NCBI GenBank assembly: GCA_034661035.1
Contig: JAYEKM010000030.1
Coordinates: 1 to 24,438, forward strand
DNA from: JAGYLJ01 sp034661035
GTDB taxonomy: Bacteria; Patescibacteriota; Minisyncoccia; Phycocordibacterales; UBA12079
Reading direction: 5' to 3'
DNA: 24,438 bases
The position numbers and the translations under genes are program-made. The notes below the pieces were generated by a model. That model saw only the letters and a program-made list of their open reading frames with translations, had not been told where the DNA came from and did not search any database. Below are positions 7,615 through 15,343 of this stretch, one piece after another; position 1 is the stretch's first letter; each line of letters opens with the position of its first letter.

Positions 7615-8763
7615 ATGTCAGTAACGGCTAGAGATAGTTTCACTAAATTACACTCACGATTTAATATAGATTGGGTGCTTTTTTTTTCTGTAATTCCATT
7701 GGTGTTTGCTGGACTGGTGACAATGAACTCATTTGTTAGTCAAAATTATTTTTTTGAAAAACAGTTATTGTGGTTTGGAATATCGATAGCTATTTTCTTT
7801 ATTTTAAGTGCTTTAGATTTCAGGTTTTTTAAAAAGACAGGTGTTTTGTTGTCATTGTTTGCTATTTCAGTTGCTTTATTAGTTTTCCTCTTTTTAACTA
7901 GTAGTATTAAAGGAGCTCAAAGTTGGTTCGACTTAGGTTTGTTCGCCTTTCAGCCTGCTGACTTGATTAAATTAGTTTTAATATTGTTATTGGCCAAATA
8001 TTTTTCTAAAAGACACATAGAGATTGCCAATATTCGTCATATTTTAGTTTCGGGTTTTTATGCTTTAGTATTTTTTGTTTTGATTCTCCTGCAACCTGAT
8101 TTTGGTTCCGCTATTATAATCTTCTCAATCTGGTTGGGGATGGTACTGGTTTCGGGGATTTCTAAGAAGCACTTACTAGCAGTATTTTTAATTGGAATAG
8201 TTGCTTTTGTTGGTTTGTGGTTTTATGTCTTTGAACCTCATCAAAAAGATAGGATTATAACTTTTATTCATCCCATGGCTGATATTCAAGGGGCTGGTTA
8301 CAACGCCTACCAATCAACTATTGCTGTTGGGTCAGGGCAACTGTTAGGTAAGGGGGTTGGTTTTGGAACCCAGTCAAGACTTCAATTTTTACCAGAATAC
8401 GAGACAGATTTTATTTTTGCTGCTTTTGCTGAGGAGTGGGGTTTTATGGGGGTCATTTTACTCTTTTTGTTTTTCTGTATTGTAATTTGGCGGATATTAG
8501 CTAATGCAGCTAAGGGCTCCTCTAATTTTGAGGTATTGTTTGGTTTGGGTTTGGCAATTATGTTTATAAGTCACTTTGCCATTCATGTGGGGATGAATAT
8601 TGGGCTTCTTCCTGTGACAGGAATTACTATCCCTTTCATGAGTTACGGCGGTTCTCATCTTCTGGTTGAATTTATTGGCCTCGGTATTTTAATGGGAATG
8701 AGAAAATATTCTCGAGTCGTTCATCGAGATGATATGCATAACGAATTTCTCGGAATGGGATAA
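7615..8763 (+). CDS. rodA: RodA/FtsW-type SEDS peptidoglycan glycosyltransferase
   Basis: A 382-residue polytopic membrane protein of the SEDS family, which polymerises lipid II into glycan strands together with a class B penicillin-binding protein. Visible hallmarks are KGAQSWFDLG with FQPADLIKL (residues 98-121), the large-loop segment LQFLPEYETDFIFAAFAEEWG with the essential aspartate of the TDFIF motif, and the C-terminal PVTGITIPFMSYGGS. The short extracytoplasmic loops and the MSYGGSHLL ending fit RodA rather better than FtsW, but the two are hard to separate without a tree. It begins one base after the upstream membrane protein and is followed by a palindromic terminator. Confidence 0.9.
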   Translation: MSVTARDSFTKLHSRFNIDWVLFFSVIPLVFAGLVTMNSFVSQNYFFEKQLLWFGISIAIFFILSALDFRFFKKTGVLLSLFAISVALLVFLFLTSSIKGAQSWFDLGLFAFQPADLIKLVLILLLAKYFSKRHIEIANIRHILVSGFYALVFFVLILLQPDFGSAIIIFSIWLGMVLVSGISKKHLLAVFLIGIVAFVGLWFYVFEPHQKDRIITFIHPMADIQGAGYNAYQSTIAVGSGQLLGKGVGFGTQSRLQFLPEYETDFIFAAFAEEWGFMGVILLFLFFCIVIWRILANAAKGSSNFEVLFGLGLAIMFISHFAIHVGMNIGLLPVTGITIPFMSYGGSHLLVEFIGLGILMGMRKYSRVVHRDDMHNEFLGMG

Positions 8764-8801
8764 GAAAAGTCCAAAGCCCAAAGTCCATAAAGTTGAAAGC
8801 A

Positions 8802-8834
8802 AGAAACCATTTTAGCTTCGCTAAAATGGTTTCT
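8802..8834 (+). terminator. Palindromic hairpin after rodA
   Basis: Perfect 15-bp stem AGAAACCATTTTAGC/GCTAAAATGGTTTCT around a TTC loop, 40 nt after the rodA stop. No T-run follows, so it may be a repeat element as much as a terminator. Confidence 0.6.
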
Positions 8835-8855
8835 AAAATTACAAAAATTAAAATA

Positions 8856-8988
8856 GAGGGTCGGGGGGGGGGGGGGTCTGTCTGGTGTGTTTTTTGTGAC
8901 GGGGAACACGACGCGAAAAAAAAAAAAAAATATTATCATCTCTGCTGTTAAAAAAAAAAATATTTTTTTGCACCCCCCCCCGACCCTC
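8856..8988. repeat. G/C-homopolymer inverted repeat
   Basis: GAGGGTC followed by 14 G (8856-8876) is the inverse of nine C followed by GACCCTC (8973-8988), making 16-bp arms. The enclosed about 100 nt contains runs of 15 A (8926-8940) and 11 A. Base composition is unlike anything else in the window. It may be a genuine phase-variable or foldback element, or an assembly error. Any ORF through it is low-complexity and not believable. Confidence 0.6.
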
Positions 8989-9159
8989 CAACAGTTTCCA
9001 AAAAGACATTCGACCTCAGTAGTGGTCAAGCAAGATACAGTGGTTAAAGATTATAGTTATTGTAGTCAAGAGGTCGGATTTCGTCTGATTTCGCTCGGAC
9101 TCCGAAAGTCTGTTTGGAGAAACTTGTTTTTCGGTTTTTGTAACCTATCGTTGTTGAAA

Positions 9160-9268
9160 AAGGTGGGTTTTGGCTCCCTAAATCAAAACTTCATTTTGAT
9201 CCTAAGTTAAAATTTCGTTTTGACCGGACGAACATTGAAGATGTTTTAGTCGCCAAAACCCACCTAGA
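9160..9268. repeat. Nested palindromes in the gene-free stretch 8764-9487
   Basis: The outer arms AGGTGGGTTTTGGC and GCCAAAACCCACCT (14 bp) enclose two small hairpins, ATCAAAA/TTTTGAT and GTTAAAA/TTTTGAC. I see no convincing gene in the surrounding about 720 bases; the rest is palindromes and AT-rich sequence. Confidence 0.6.
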
Positions 9269-9295
9269 ATTACATACCTCAAAAAAATAAAACCT

Positions 9296-9327
9296 CTAAT
9301 CTTCGGCTCTGTTGAGCCGAAGATTAG
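9296..9327. terminator. Perfect 14-bp hairpin
   Basis: CTAATCTTCGGCTC/GAGCCGAAGATTAG around TGTT. It lies between convergently oriented rodA and glycosyltransferase transcripts, so a bidirectional terminator is plausible. No T-run is present on either side. Confidence 0.55.
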
Positions 9328-9407
9328 TGATTAAAATTTTTATGGTATTATCTTTTTAATCATTTAAGTATATCTAGAAATACTAACTTTTCAATAGTTA
9401 TTTTAGA

Positions 9408-9447
9408 CAACTACACTAAACTTGCGGTCGCTGATTTAGTGTAGTTG
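9408..9447. repeat. Palindromic repeat, copy 1 (CTACACTAAA family)
   Basis: 13-bp arms CAACTACACTAAA/TTTAGTGTAGTTG around a loop containing GCGGTCGC. A second copy at 20664-20705 has the same arms but the reverse-complementary loop core GCGACCGC. It lies 40 nt beyond the 3' end of the glycosyltransferase gene. Confidence 0.75.
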
Positions 9448-9487
9448 GTTGAGGGGGTGGTTAATTCAGTTAACATTCTATACTTTT

Positions 9488-10675
9488 TTAATATAAACCT
9501 TCTGTTTTTTCTAACATTGCTTCAAAAGAAAATTTTTCCTTAACATTACTGTATAAATTTTTTCCTAATTTTTCCTGAAGTTGTTTGTCTAAAATTAATT
9601 TTTTCAAAGCTTCCTCAACATCATCATCTTCCTTTTCCTCAATTAAAATTCCCGACACCCCATTTTCAATAATCTCAGGGATTCCTCCAACTTTCGTTGC
9701 AATAACAGGCAACTTAGCCAATCCAGCTTCCAGCAAAACAAAAGGCAACCCCTCTTTAATTGAGGCCAAAAGAAAAATATCAAAAGCTTTCAAATACCGA
9801 CTAGCATCTATAACATTCCCAACCAAAAAAACTTTATTTTGCAACCCATATTTTTTAATTTTCTTTTCCAAATATTCTCTATCTTCACCTTCACCAATGA
9901 TTATGAATTTAAGGTGGTCATTCTTTTTTGCAACTTTTCCAAACCCCTTAATCGCATACTTCAACCCCTTATTCCTATGAAGTTCTGATATCGTCCCTAT
10001 AACTAAATCTTCATTTCCTATCTTGTCACCTCTAAAACATTTCTTATCAGAAATGTCCGGGCGAACACCCTTGCTTTGCAAGGGTGTTTTGGCCAAAAAT
10101 TCTTGAGCTTCATCTTTATTCAAAAAATAGATTGGCTTAATTCCATTATAAATAAATTCCAACTTGTTTTTTACAAAAGGCCAATTAAAGACTTGTTTAA
10201 ATTCTCTTTCAGCAATTACTATAGTTTTGTGACTTAAAATAATAGTTAGCCAACTCAAAAATTTAATTGACCAAATCTGCCAAAAAGGACGCTTCTCATT
10301 AAACGTCCAACCATGAGCTGTATAAATAATTTTTCTTATTCCTACTAATCGCCCGAGCAACCCACCTAACCCACCTATTTTAGGACTATTAAGGTGAAGA
10401 ATATCAGGTTTTTCTTGTTTTAAAATTTCCCAAATATTTTTGACAACCTTAAATTCTTTCAATAAATTAATATCTCTTCCTAAATTTTCAATTTTAATAG
10501 TTTTGATATCCAAATTCTCAAGTTTCTCTTCTAATTCTCCGAATGGTTTCCCGTAAGCAACTACTACTTCATAATCTTTCATCTCAGAAGATAAATCAAA
10601 AACGTACTTTTGAGCTCCTCCCCAGTTAGCTTTGGTGATTAAGTACAATATTTTCTTTTTCTTATTTATTTCCAT
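9488..10675 (-). CDS. GT4-type (GT-B fold) glycosyltransferase
   Basis: 395 residues, the only confident minus-strand gene here. The N-terminal Rossmann half starts ILYLITKANWGGAQKYVFDL, with the glycine-rich acceptor-side loop. The C-terminal half carries the nucleotide-sugar site: IGTISELHRNKGL, FIIIGEGEDREYL, then the E-x7-E motif in EGLPFVLLE followed by PVIATKVGGIPEII. Such enzymes use UDP- or GDP-sugars to build surface polysaccharide or glycolipid; the sugar is not predictable. Residues about 193-222 are an in-frame insertion encoded by two palindromes (10036-10088), absent from the usual fold at this linker. A truncated copy of the first 17 codons lies upstream at 10719-10771. Confidence 0.92.
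   Translation of the reverse strand: MEINKKKKILYLITKANWGGAQKYVFDLSSEMKDYEVVVAYGKPFGELEEKLENLDIKTIKIENLGRDINLLKEFKVVKNIWEILKQEKPDILHLNSPKIGGLGGLLGRLVGIRKIIYTAHGWTFNEKRPFWQIWSIKFLSWLTIILSHKTIVIAEREFKQVFNWPFVKNKLEFIYNGIKPIYFLNKDEAQEFLAKTPLQSKGVRPDISDKKCFRGDKIGNEDLVIGTISELHRNKGLKYAIKGFGKVAKKNDHLKFIIIGEGEDREYLEKKIKKYGLQNKVFLVGNVIDASRYLKAFDIFLLASIKEGLPFVLLEAGLAKLPVIATKVGGIPEIIENGVSGILIEEKEDDDVEEALKKLILDKQLQEKLGKNLYSNVKEKFSFEAMLEKTEGLY
10036..10088. repeat. In-frame palindromic insertion within the glycosyltransferase gene
   Basis: Two adjacent hairpins, ACATTTC/GAAATGT (10038-10056) and AACACCCTTGC/GCAAGGGTGTT (10064-10088, TTT loop), sit inside the coding sequence and keep the frame. They encode the low-complexity linker containing TPLQSKGVRPDISDKK, between the two Rossmann halves. 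Confidence 0.7.
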
Positions 10676-10693
10676 AAAAATAACTTAAATAAA

Positions 10694-10771
10694 CTAGAAT
10701 ATAAGAGAGCAACGGGGTAAACCCCAGTTAGCTTTAGTGATTAAATATAGTATTTTCTTTTTACTAGGCAT
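10694..10771 (-). pseudogene. Truncated N-terminal copy of the glycosyltransferase gene
   Basis: Read on the minus strand from ATG 10771, this gives MPSKKKILYLITKANWG, nearly identical to the start of the intact enzyme, then runs into unrelated sequence and stops after 25 codons. It is most simply a relic of a tandem glycosyltransferase duplication or recombination. The rest of 10772-11050 holds leader sequence for the next gene on the plus strand and no other gene. Confidence 0.75.
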
Positions 10772-10883
10772 AGAAAAATAATACCATAAAAGTCTAAAAA
10801 ATATAGGTAATCATCTAGATTAAAAAATAGATAACATCTATTTTTTATCCCCACTCAACCTTATTTATAAACTCAAATTTAGG

Positions 10884-10889
10884 TATAAT
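10884..10889 (+). promoter_or_regulatory. Candidate -10 element for variable protein 2
   Basis: A perfect TATAAT with no good -35. The inferred leader (about 155 nt) contains two hairpins, GTCT/AGAC at 10901-10913 and CCCTGTT/AACAGGG at 10916-10944, which may shape expression. Confidence 0.45.
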
Positions 10890-10996
10890 AATATAGTTAA
10901 GTCTGTTTAAGACAGCCCTGTTAACTAGTAAACTGTGAACAGGGTAAAGCAAATTTAATTAGAGATATATTAGTTATAACTAGATAGTTATTAATG

Positions 10997-11005
10997 TTAT
11001 CCACA
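10997..11005 (+). promoter_or_regulatory. Consensus DnaA box beside an AT tract
   Basis: TTATCCACA matches the DnaA box consensus exactly and is followed by a (TA)n tract at 11011-11028. A near match, TTATCCCCA, lies at about 10846. A single perfect 9-mer in AT-rich DNA can be chance. Confidence 0.3.
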
Positions 11006-11050
11006 GGACATAATATATATATATATATTGTTATGATAAAATTTAGATAA

Positions 11051-12553
11051 ATGAAAATGAAAATCTTTCTCAAAAAAACAATTCTTCTAATACCAGTGAT
11101 ATTAATCATTGTAATTACTAATACAACCAACGCAGCCTTCACAGAACCTACAGTAGCACCCTCATCATCAGACCAAGACTTCACCCAAAACATCCTAGGA
11201 GCTAACAATAACAATAACGACTTTGATTCCACCAACGTTACAGCTAACACCAACGGTAGTCTAATAGAAAGACTAGAATACATCATAGATAGCTTAGCTT
11301 CTCTCTGGACTAACTCAGGTGATGATCTTTACTATACTACTGGGAATGTAGGAGTAGCAACAACTACACCAGCACAAAAACTATCAGTAGACGGTAAGAT
11401 CTATTCCACAGAAGGTTTTCAGTTACCAGATGGTAATTTAATTGATTCCATAGGAGATTTAGGTAAATGGATTGGTTCTTCAAGTATCTATTACAACACA
11501 GGTAATGTAGGTATAGGCACCACCACCCCTTCTGCACTGCTAGAAGTCTCGGGAGAAGGTCAGCAAGGTTTTAAGGTAACAGACACTACTAACTCAATAA
11601 CCACAGGTATATGGTCAGGCACATCTCAAGGACTAATAGGTACCTACACTAATACAGACTTACGTCTTATCACTAACGGAACTTCTAAAATGACCATTTT
11701 GAGTGGCGGCAACGTCGGCATCGGCACGACGAGTCCTGGTGAGAAATTAGAAGTTAATGGAAATATCATTGCTGATACACCAACAGCTGATAATCATTTA
11801 GCGACCAAGGCTTATGTTGATGCGGCCGCAAGTACCAGTAAAACAGAACTCTGGCCAGATGGTACAACCTGTACAGCCGGAATAGAAGATCAATTAGGTT
11901 GGGACGAAGGAGCCAGTGCTATCACTTATTGTGATGGAAGTAACTGGATTGTGGAAAAAACCGGTTGTGGAAAGACAGTTCGTCATGGAGGCCAAGATTA
12001 TGAAACGGTACAAATAGGGACACAGTGTTGGTTTGCTGAAAATTTAAATATTGGAACAAAATTAGCCTCAGGAGCTACTGAACCAACTGATAATGGAACC
12101 ATAGAAAAATGGTGTTATGATAACAGTGATGCTAACTGTACCACCTATGGTGGATTTTATAATTGGGATGAAGCTATGCAATATACAGAAACAGCAGGAG
12201 CCCAAGGTATCTGTCCTGCGGGTTGGCATATTCCGACTGATTCTGAACAAGATACACTTGATCAATATTTATCTACTGGTACTTGTGATACCAGTCGTTC
12301 GGGAGCTTGGGATTGTAGTCCAGCTGGTACAGCCCTAAAAGTAGGTGGTTCTTCAGGATTTGAAGGAAAGCTTTCCGGCTACCGCAATACTGGTACTAGT
12401 TTCGGCAGTTTGGGCACGCACACGCACTTTTGGTCTTCTACGGTATCAGGATCTAATGCTTGGATACGCACCCTGTACTCTAGCCACTCTACTGTCAGCC
12501 GCTACCCCTACAGTCAGGCGAACGGTTTCTCGGTTCGTTGTTTGAAGGACTGA
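11051..12553 (+). CDS. DGR variable protein 2: secreted, tail-fibre-like repeats plus FISUMP/C-type-lectin-like domain
   Basis: 500 residues. Residues 1-28 form a signal peptide (lysines, a hydrophobic core, then TNAAF with an AxA-like cleavage site). Three repeats with the signature GNVGIGTTTP lie near residues 98, 151 and 219, each followed by a LEVxG-type strand. This pattern and the NHLATKAYVDAA segment (about 250) are typical of phage tail-fibre and bacterial surface stalks. From about residue 305 the protein matches the FISUMP layout: YETVQIGTQCWFAENLNIGT, then GICPAGWHIPTDSE, then FWSSTVSGSNAW and GFSVRC at the end. VR2 encodes residues about 441-498. Seven or more cysteines in the domain suggest disulphides outside the cell. 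The likely role is a displayed binding protein whose ligand-facing residues are diversified; the ligand is unknown. It opens the DGR cassette. Confidence 0.92.
   Translation: MKMKIFLKKTILLIPVILIIVITNTTNAAFTEPTVAPSSSDQDFTQNILGANNNNNDFDSTNVTANTNGSLIERLEYIIDSLASLWTNSGDDLYYTTGNVGVATTTPAQKLSVDGKIYSTEGFQLPDGNLIDSIGDLGKWIGSSSIYYNTGNVGIGTTTPSALLEVSGEGQQGFKVTDTTNSITTGIWSGTSQGLIGTYTNTDLRLITNGTSKMTILSGGNVGIGTTSPGEKLEVNGNIIADTPTADNHLATKAYVDAAASTSKTELWPDGTTCTAGIEDQLGWDEGASAITYCDGSNWIVEKTGCGKTVRHGGQDYETVQIGTQCWFAENLNIGTKLASGATEPTDNGTIEKWCYDNSDANCTTYGGFYNWDEAMQYTETAGAQGICPAGWHIPTDSEQDTLDQYLSTGTCDTSRSGAWDCSPAGTALKVGGSSGFEGKLSGYRNTGTSFGSLGTHTHFWSSTVSGSNAWIRTLYSSHSTVSRYPYSQANGFSVRCLKD
12371..12543 (+). repeat. 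DGR variable repeat 2 (VR2), cognate target
   Basis: A gap-free 173-nt match to TR 13893-14065 (offset 1522). By hand count there are 15 differences, every one at an adenine in TR (replaced by T, G or C), and none at other bases. This is the defining signature of adenine-specific mutagenic retrohoming. Its 3' end is identical to TR up to CGTTGTTT; beyond that VR2 continues with a sequence shared with VR1 rather than with TR. Confidence 0.97.
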
Positions 12554-12635
12554 TGATTCGACTCTTCGACTCTTTGACTCTTTCTTTTGAAAGAGGCGAA
12601 GCTTCGTTTAGTTTTTTTATATTATAATTAAAGTG

Positions 12636-13051
12636 ATGAAAATAATAAAGAAAAATATATTAAAAATTTTGATGAGTGGAATAAAATAAAAAAGAAGGTA
12701 GAGGAAGATCAGAAAAAATTAGATAATTTCCCTAAAGAAGGTGAAGTATGGGTAAGTTTTCTTGGTAAAAATATTGGAGTTGAACAAAATGGTGGAATTG
12801 GTAACTTTTCTCGCCCAGTTTTAATTGTTAAGAAGTTTAATAACCAAATGTTTTGGGTGGTTCCACTTTCAACTAAACAAAAAAAGTTTGATTTCTATTA
12901 CAATTTTTTAGATAATAATAACCAAAAAATTTCTGTAGTTTTAGCCCAACTAAAACTAATGAGTATTAAAAGATTTAAAAGAGATATCTATAAAATATCT
13001 CAAGATGACTTGGTTGAAATTAAAAAAAGATTAAAAGAATTCTTTCATTAA
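12636..13051 (+). pseudogene. PemK/MazF-family ribonuclease-like gene with a frameshifted or non-standard start
   Basis: The frame open from 12638 to 13051 encodes about 137 residues: a charged N-terminal helix (FDEWNKIKKKVEED), then GEVWVSFLGKNIGVEQ, FSRPVLIVKKFNNQMFWVVP and VVLAQLKLMSIKRF. This is the PemK/MazF-type toxin beta-barrel seen in many CPR genomes. The frame has no ATG, GTG or TTG before ATG 12848, which would remove the core RPV strand. ATG 12636 is in the wrong frame; one extra A in the run at 12639-12642 would join it to the frame as MKNNKEKYIK. Either the gene is recently broken, a base is missing from the assembly, or translation slips or starts at a rare codon. No antitoxin gene is evident next to it. 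Confidence 0.65.
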
Positions 13052-13078
13052 TTTTTGTATTGTTTAAGACATAAAATC

Positions 13079-13102
13079 GAAATCCCGCCGAAGCGGGATT
13101 TC
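13079..13102 (+). terminator. Palindromic hairpin between the toxin-like gene and avd
   Basis: Perfect 10-bp stem GAAATCCCGC/GCGGGATTTC around CGAA, followed by a smaller GCTTCT/AGAAGC hairpin. Downstream to 13331 there is only AT-rich sequence, with a long imperfect inverted repeat (AGATTTAGT near 13176, ACTAAATCT near 13249). Confidence 0.55.
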
Positions 13103-13331
13103 TCGAAGCTTCTGAAGAAGCACTGTGTATCCTTAATACTACTAAGTATAAAAAAAAAGTCAACCCAGTTAAATAAGATTTAGTATTTTCTAATTAATAA
13201 ATTTTTAAATCAATGATTTCCTATTGAAAATAAACACTTTTTTTAAACACTAAATCTTAATTTTATTTTTTAAAAACTTAAAAAAATAAAATCATTTAAC
13301 AGGGTCAAGGAAAGATTATTTCTTTTTAAAA

Positions 13332-13676
13332 ATGTCTATTTATTCTAATTTGCCAGTTTATAGAACAAGCTATGAATTGTTACTGAATTTATTTAAGTTT
13401 AGTAATAATTTTTCGCGTGATTATAAATATACTTTAGGAGAAAGCATTAAAAAAGAAGTAGTGGAGTTACTTAGTAATATATATTTTAGTAACAAAGAAA
13501 CATCAAACAGAAAAATTAGAATTTTGCAAGCTCAAAAAAATACTGAAACAATCCGTTTGTATTTAAGATTATTAAAAGATTTAAAACAAATAAATTTGAA
13601 AAAATTTATCGTTTTAAACGAAGAAATAGAATCAGTCAGTAAACAATTAACAGCGTGGTATAAATCTTGTAAATAA
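13332..13676 (+). CDS. avd: DGR accessory variability determinant (Avd-like four-helix bundle)
   Basis: A 114-residue, all-helical, basic protein. The opening LPVYRTSYELLLNLFKFSNNFSRDYKYTLGESI pattern, with the conserved KYTLG-type motif near residue 37 and an ELLSNIY helix after it, matches bacterial Avd proteins of the S23-like four-helix-bundle family. In the Bordetella phage DGR, Avd forms a pentameric barrel that binds the reverse transcriptase and the template RNA and is needed for cDNA synthesis and homing. Its place directly before the template repeat and RT (avd-TR-RT) is the classical order. Lysine and arginine residues scattered along the helices fit RNA binding. The identification rests on both sequence pattern and position. 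Confidence 0.88.
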   Translation: MSIYSNLPVYRTSYELLLNLFKFSNNFSRDYKYTLGESIKKEVVELLSNIYFSNKETSNRKIRILQAQKNTETIRLYLRLLKDLKQINLKKFIVLNEEIESVSKQLTAWYKSCK

Positions 13677-13683
13677 TATATGG

Positions 13684-13689
13684 TATAAT
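13684..13689 (+). promoter_or_regulatory. Candidate -10 element ahead of the TR
   Basis: TATAAT, eight bases after the avd stop, about 200 nt before TR. No convincing -35. It could start the TR-RT transcript; otherwise TR RNA is read through from avd. Confidence 0.35.
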
Positions 13690-13892
13690 TATATTTGTCA
13701 GAGTTATTTTTATTACGGTAAAAATAAGAGTACACATAACATCAGTTCCGTGGCTTGCTTGTTTTATTGAATATAATTGTCGTTTGTGTAAAAATAAAAC
13801 AAGGAATTTCTTGGCGTATGCTAAGCTTCTTCTTTTCTTTCAGAATGGAAGAGGAATTAAACAGTCACTAATAGCTTTAGGAGTTTTTATCA

Positions 13893-14065
13893 CTTTCCGG
13901 CAACCGCAATACTGATACTAGTTTCAACAATTTGGGCACGAACACGAACTTTTGGTCTTCTACGGTATCAGGATCTAATGCTTGGAAACGCAACCTGAAC
14001 TCTAGCAACTCTACTGTCAACCGCAACCCAAACAGTCAGGCGAACGGTTTCTCGGTTCGTTGTTT
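13893..14065 (+). repeat. DGR template repeat (TR)
   Basis: A non-coding 173-nt template between avd and RT. It is rich in AAC codons when read in the VR frame (Asn at most variable positions, one AAA Lys), the usual DGR design that lets A-to-N changes reach many amino acids without stops. VR2 matches it except at 15 adenines, and VR1 matches its core. At the 3' end TR reads CGTTGTTTTTAGAACTGG, whereas both VRs continue differently, as expected for IMH* versus IMH. Confidence 0.96.
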
Positions 14066-14083
14066 TTAGAACTGGTGAAGTTA

Positions 14084-14108
14084 GAGGGCGGATGCGAATC
14101 ATCCGCCC
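14084..14108 (+). repeat. Hairpin between TR and RT
   Basis: Stem AGGGCGGAT/ATCCGCCCT with a GCGAATC loop, 19 nt after TR and 16 nt before the RT start. It probably belongs to the structured spacer RNA that Avd and RT bind in studied DGRs; it could also act as an attenuator. Confidence 0.55.
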
Positions 14109-14124
14109 TTAATTTTAAAATATT

Positions 14125-15327
14125 ATGCAACAACCATCTAAACTTTTAGTAGATTTATTTAAAGCCTATTACGACGCTAGAAAAAATAAAAGAAAATCTC
14201 CGGATTGTTTAGCTTTTGAAATGAATTATGAAGAAAACATTTTTAAACTTTATCATGAAATTATAAATAATCAGTATAATATTTCCCGTAGTTTATGTTT
14301 TATTTCTTTTAACCCTGTCCAAAGAGAAATTTTTGCTGGAAACTTTAGAGATAGGATAGTTCATCATTTGATTTATAATGCCCTTAGCTCTCTTTTTGAA
14401 CGATTGTTTATTTATGATGATTATAGCTGTCGTTTAAAAAAAGGAGTCTCTCTTGGTATTCGTAGAACTGATTACTTTATTCGTTCTTGCTCTAAGAATT
14501 ACTCCCAAGATTGTTGGATTTTGAAGCTTGATATCAAGGGTTACTTTATGTCTATAGATAAGAAGATTTTATATGAAAAAATAAAAAAAGTTGTTTGTGA
14601 TGTCAATAATGAGTTTAATTTTGATAAGGAATTATTACTTCATTTGGTTTATCCGGTTATCTTTCATGACCCGACAAAACACTGCTATATGAAAGGTATC
14701 AAAGAAGATTGGGTTGGTTTACCCAAAACTAAGTCTTTATTTTTTGCTAAAAAAGGAAAAGGTTTGCCAATTGGCAACTTAACGTCACAGCTTTTTGGAA
14801 ATGTTTATCTCAATGATTTTGACCACTTTGTGAAAACTAAATTAAGATGTAAATATTATGGAAGATATGTTGATGATATGGTTTTTGTCCACCAAGATAA
14901 AGAATATTTAAAATCTATAATTCCGAAAATTAGCAATTATTTAAAAAAGGAACTTGATTTAGAAATTCATCCTAAAAAGATTTATTTGCAGTATTTTTCC
15001 AAAGGAGTTCTATTTTTAGGCGTAGTTATCAAACCCTATCGTATTTATATTGGACAAAGAAATAAGAGAAGTTTTTACAAAAAAATAATGGAATGGAATA
15101 AGATTATAGAAAATCAAAAAGGACAAATCACTGAGGATCAGCTAAAGACATTTTTAGCGGTTTTGAATTCATATTTAGGCTGCTTTTATAGATGTTCTTC
15201 TTATAAATTGTGTCAAAAATTGGTTTATAAAAATCTTTCGTCATATTTTGCTAAATATATCTGTATAACCAAAGGTTACAAAAAAGCGATTGTTTCTCCT
15301 GTTTTTAAAAATGTAGAAAGCTCTTAA
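14125..15327 (+). CDS. DGR reverse transcriptase
   Basis: 400 residues, the enzyme that copies TR RNA into adenine-mutated cDNA. RT motifs appear in order: RNRIVHHLIYN-type motif near residues 77-86 (FRDRIVHHLIYN), DDYSCRLKKGVSLGI, motif A LKLDIKGYFMSID with D136, GLPIGNLTSQLFGNVYLND with the SQ typical of DGR RTs in place of the QG of retron and group II enzymes, the catalytic YVDD (248-251), and the downstream HPKKIYL / GVLFLGVVI region. The three metal-binding aspartates D136, D250 and D251 are intact. Length is usual for DGR RTs and there is no maturase or endonuclease domain. It begins 59 nt after TR, with no Shine-Dalgarno, and is probably on the same transcript. Confidence 0.97.
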   Translation: MQQPSKLLVDLFKAYYDARKNKRKSPDCLAFEMNYEENIFKLYHEIINNQYNISRSLCFISFNPVQREIFAGNFRDRIVHHLIYNALSSLFERLFIYDDYSCRLKKGVSLGIRRTDYFIRSCSKNYSQDCWILKLDIKGYFMSIDKKILYEKIKKVVCDVNNEFNFDKELLLHLVYPVIFHDPTKHCYMKGIKEDWVGLPKTKSLFFAKKGKGLPIGNLTSQLFGNVYLNDFDHFVKTKLRCKYYGRYVDDMVFVHQDKEYLKSIIPKISNYLKKELDLEIHPKKIYLQYFSKGVLFLGVVIKPYRIYIGQRNKRSFYKKIMEWNKIIENQKGQITEDQLKTFLAVLNSYLGCFYRCSSYKLCQKLVYKNLSSYFAKYICITKGYKKAIVSPVFKNVESS

Positions 15328-15343
15328 TAAAAAGAAAAAACAA

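Noticed and set aside
8887..9210. Plus-strand ORF of 107 codons after rodA
   Set aside because: It runs through homopolymers and palindromes, with lysine runs and proline runs from poly-A and poly-C, so it is low-complexity and not a credible gene.
12636..12689. Separate 17-codon ORF starting at ATG 12636
   Set aside because: No features; it is better explained as the displaced start of the PemK/MazF-like gene.
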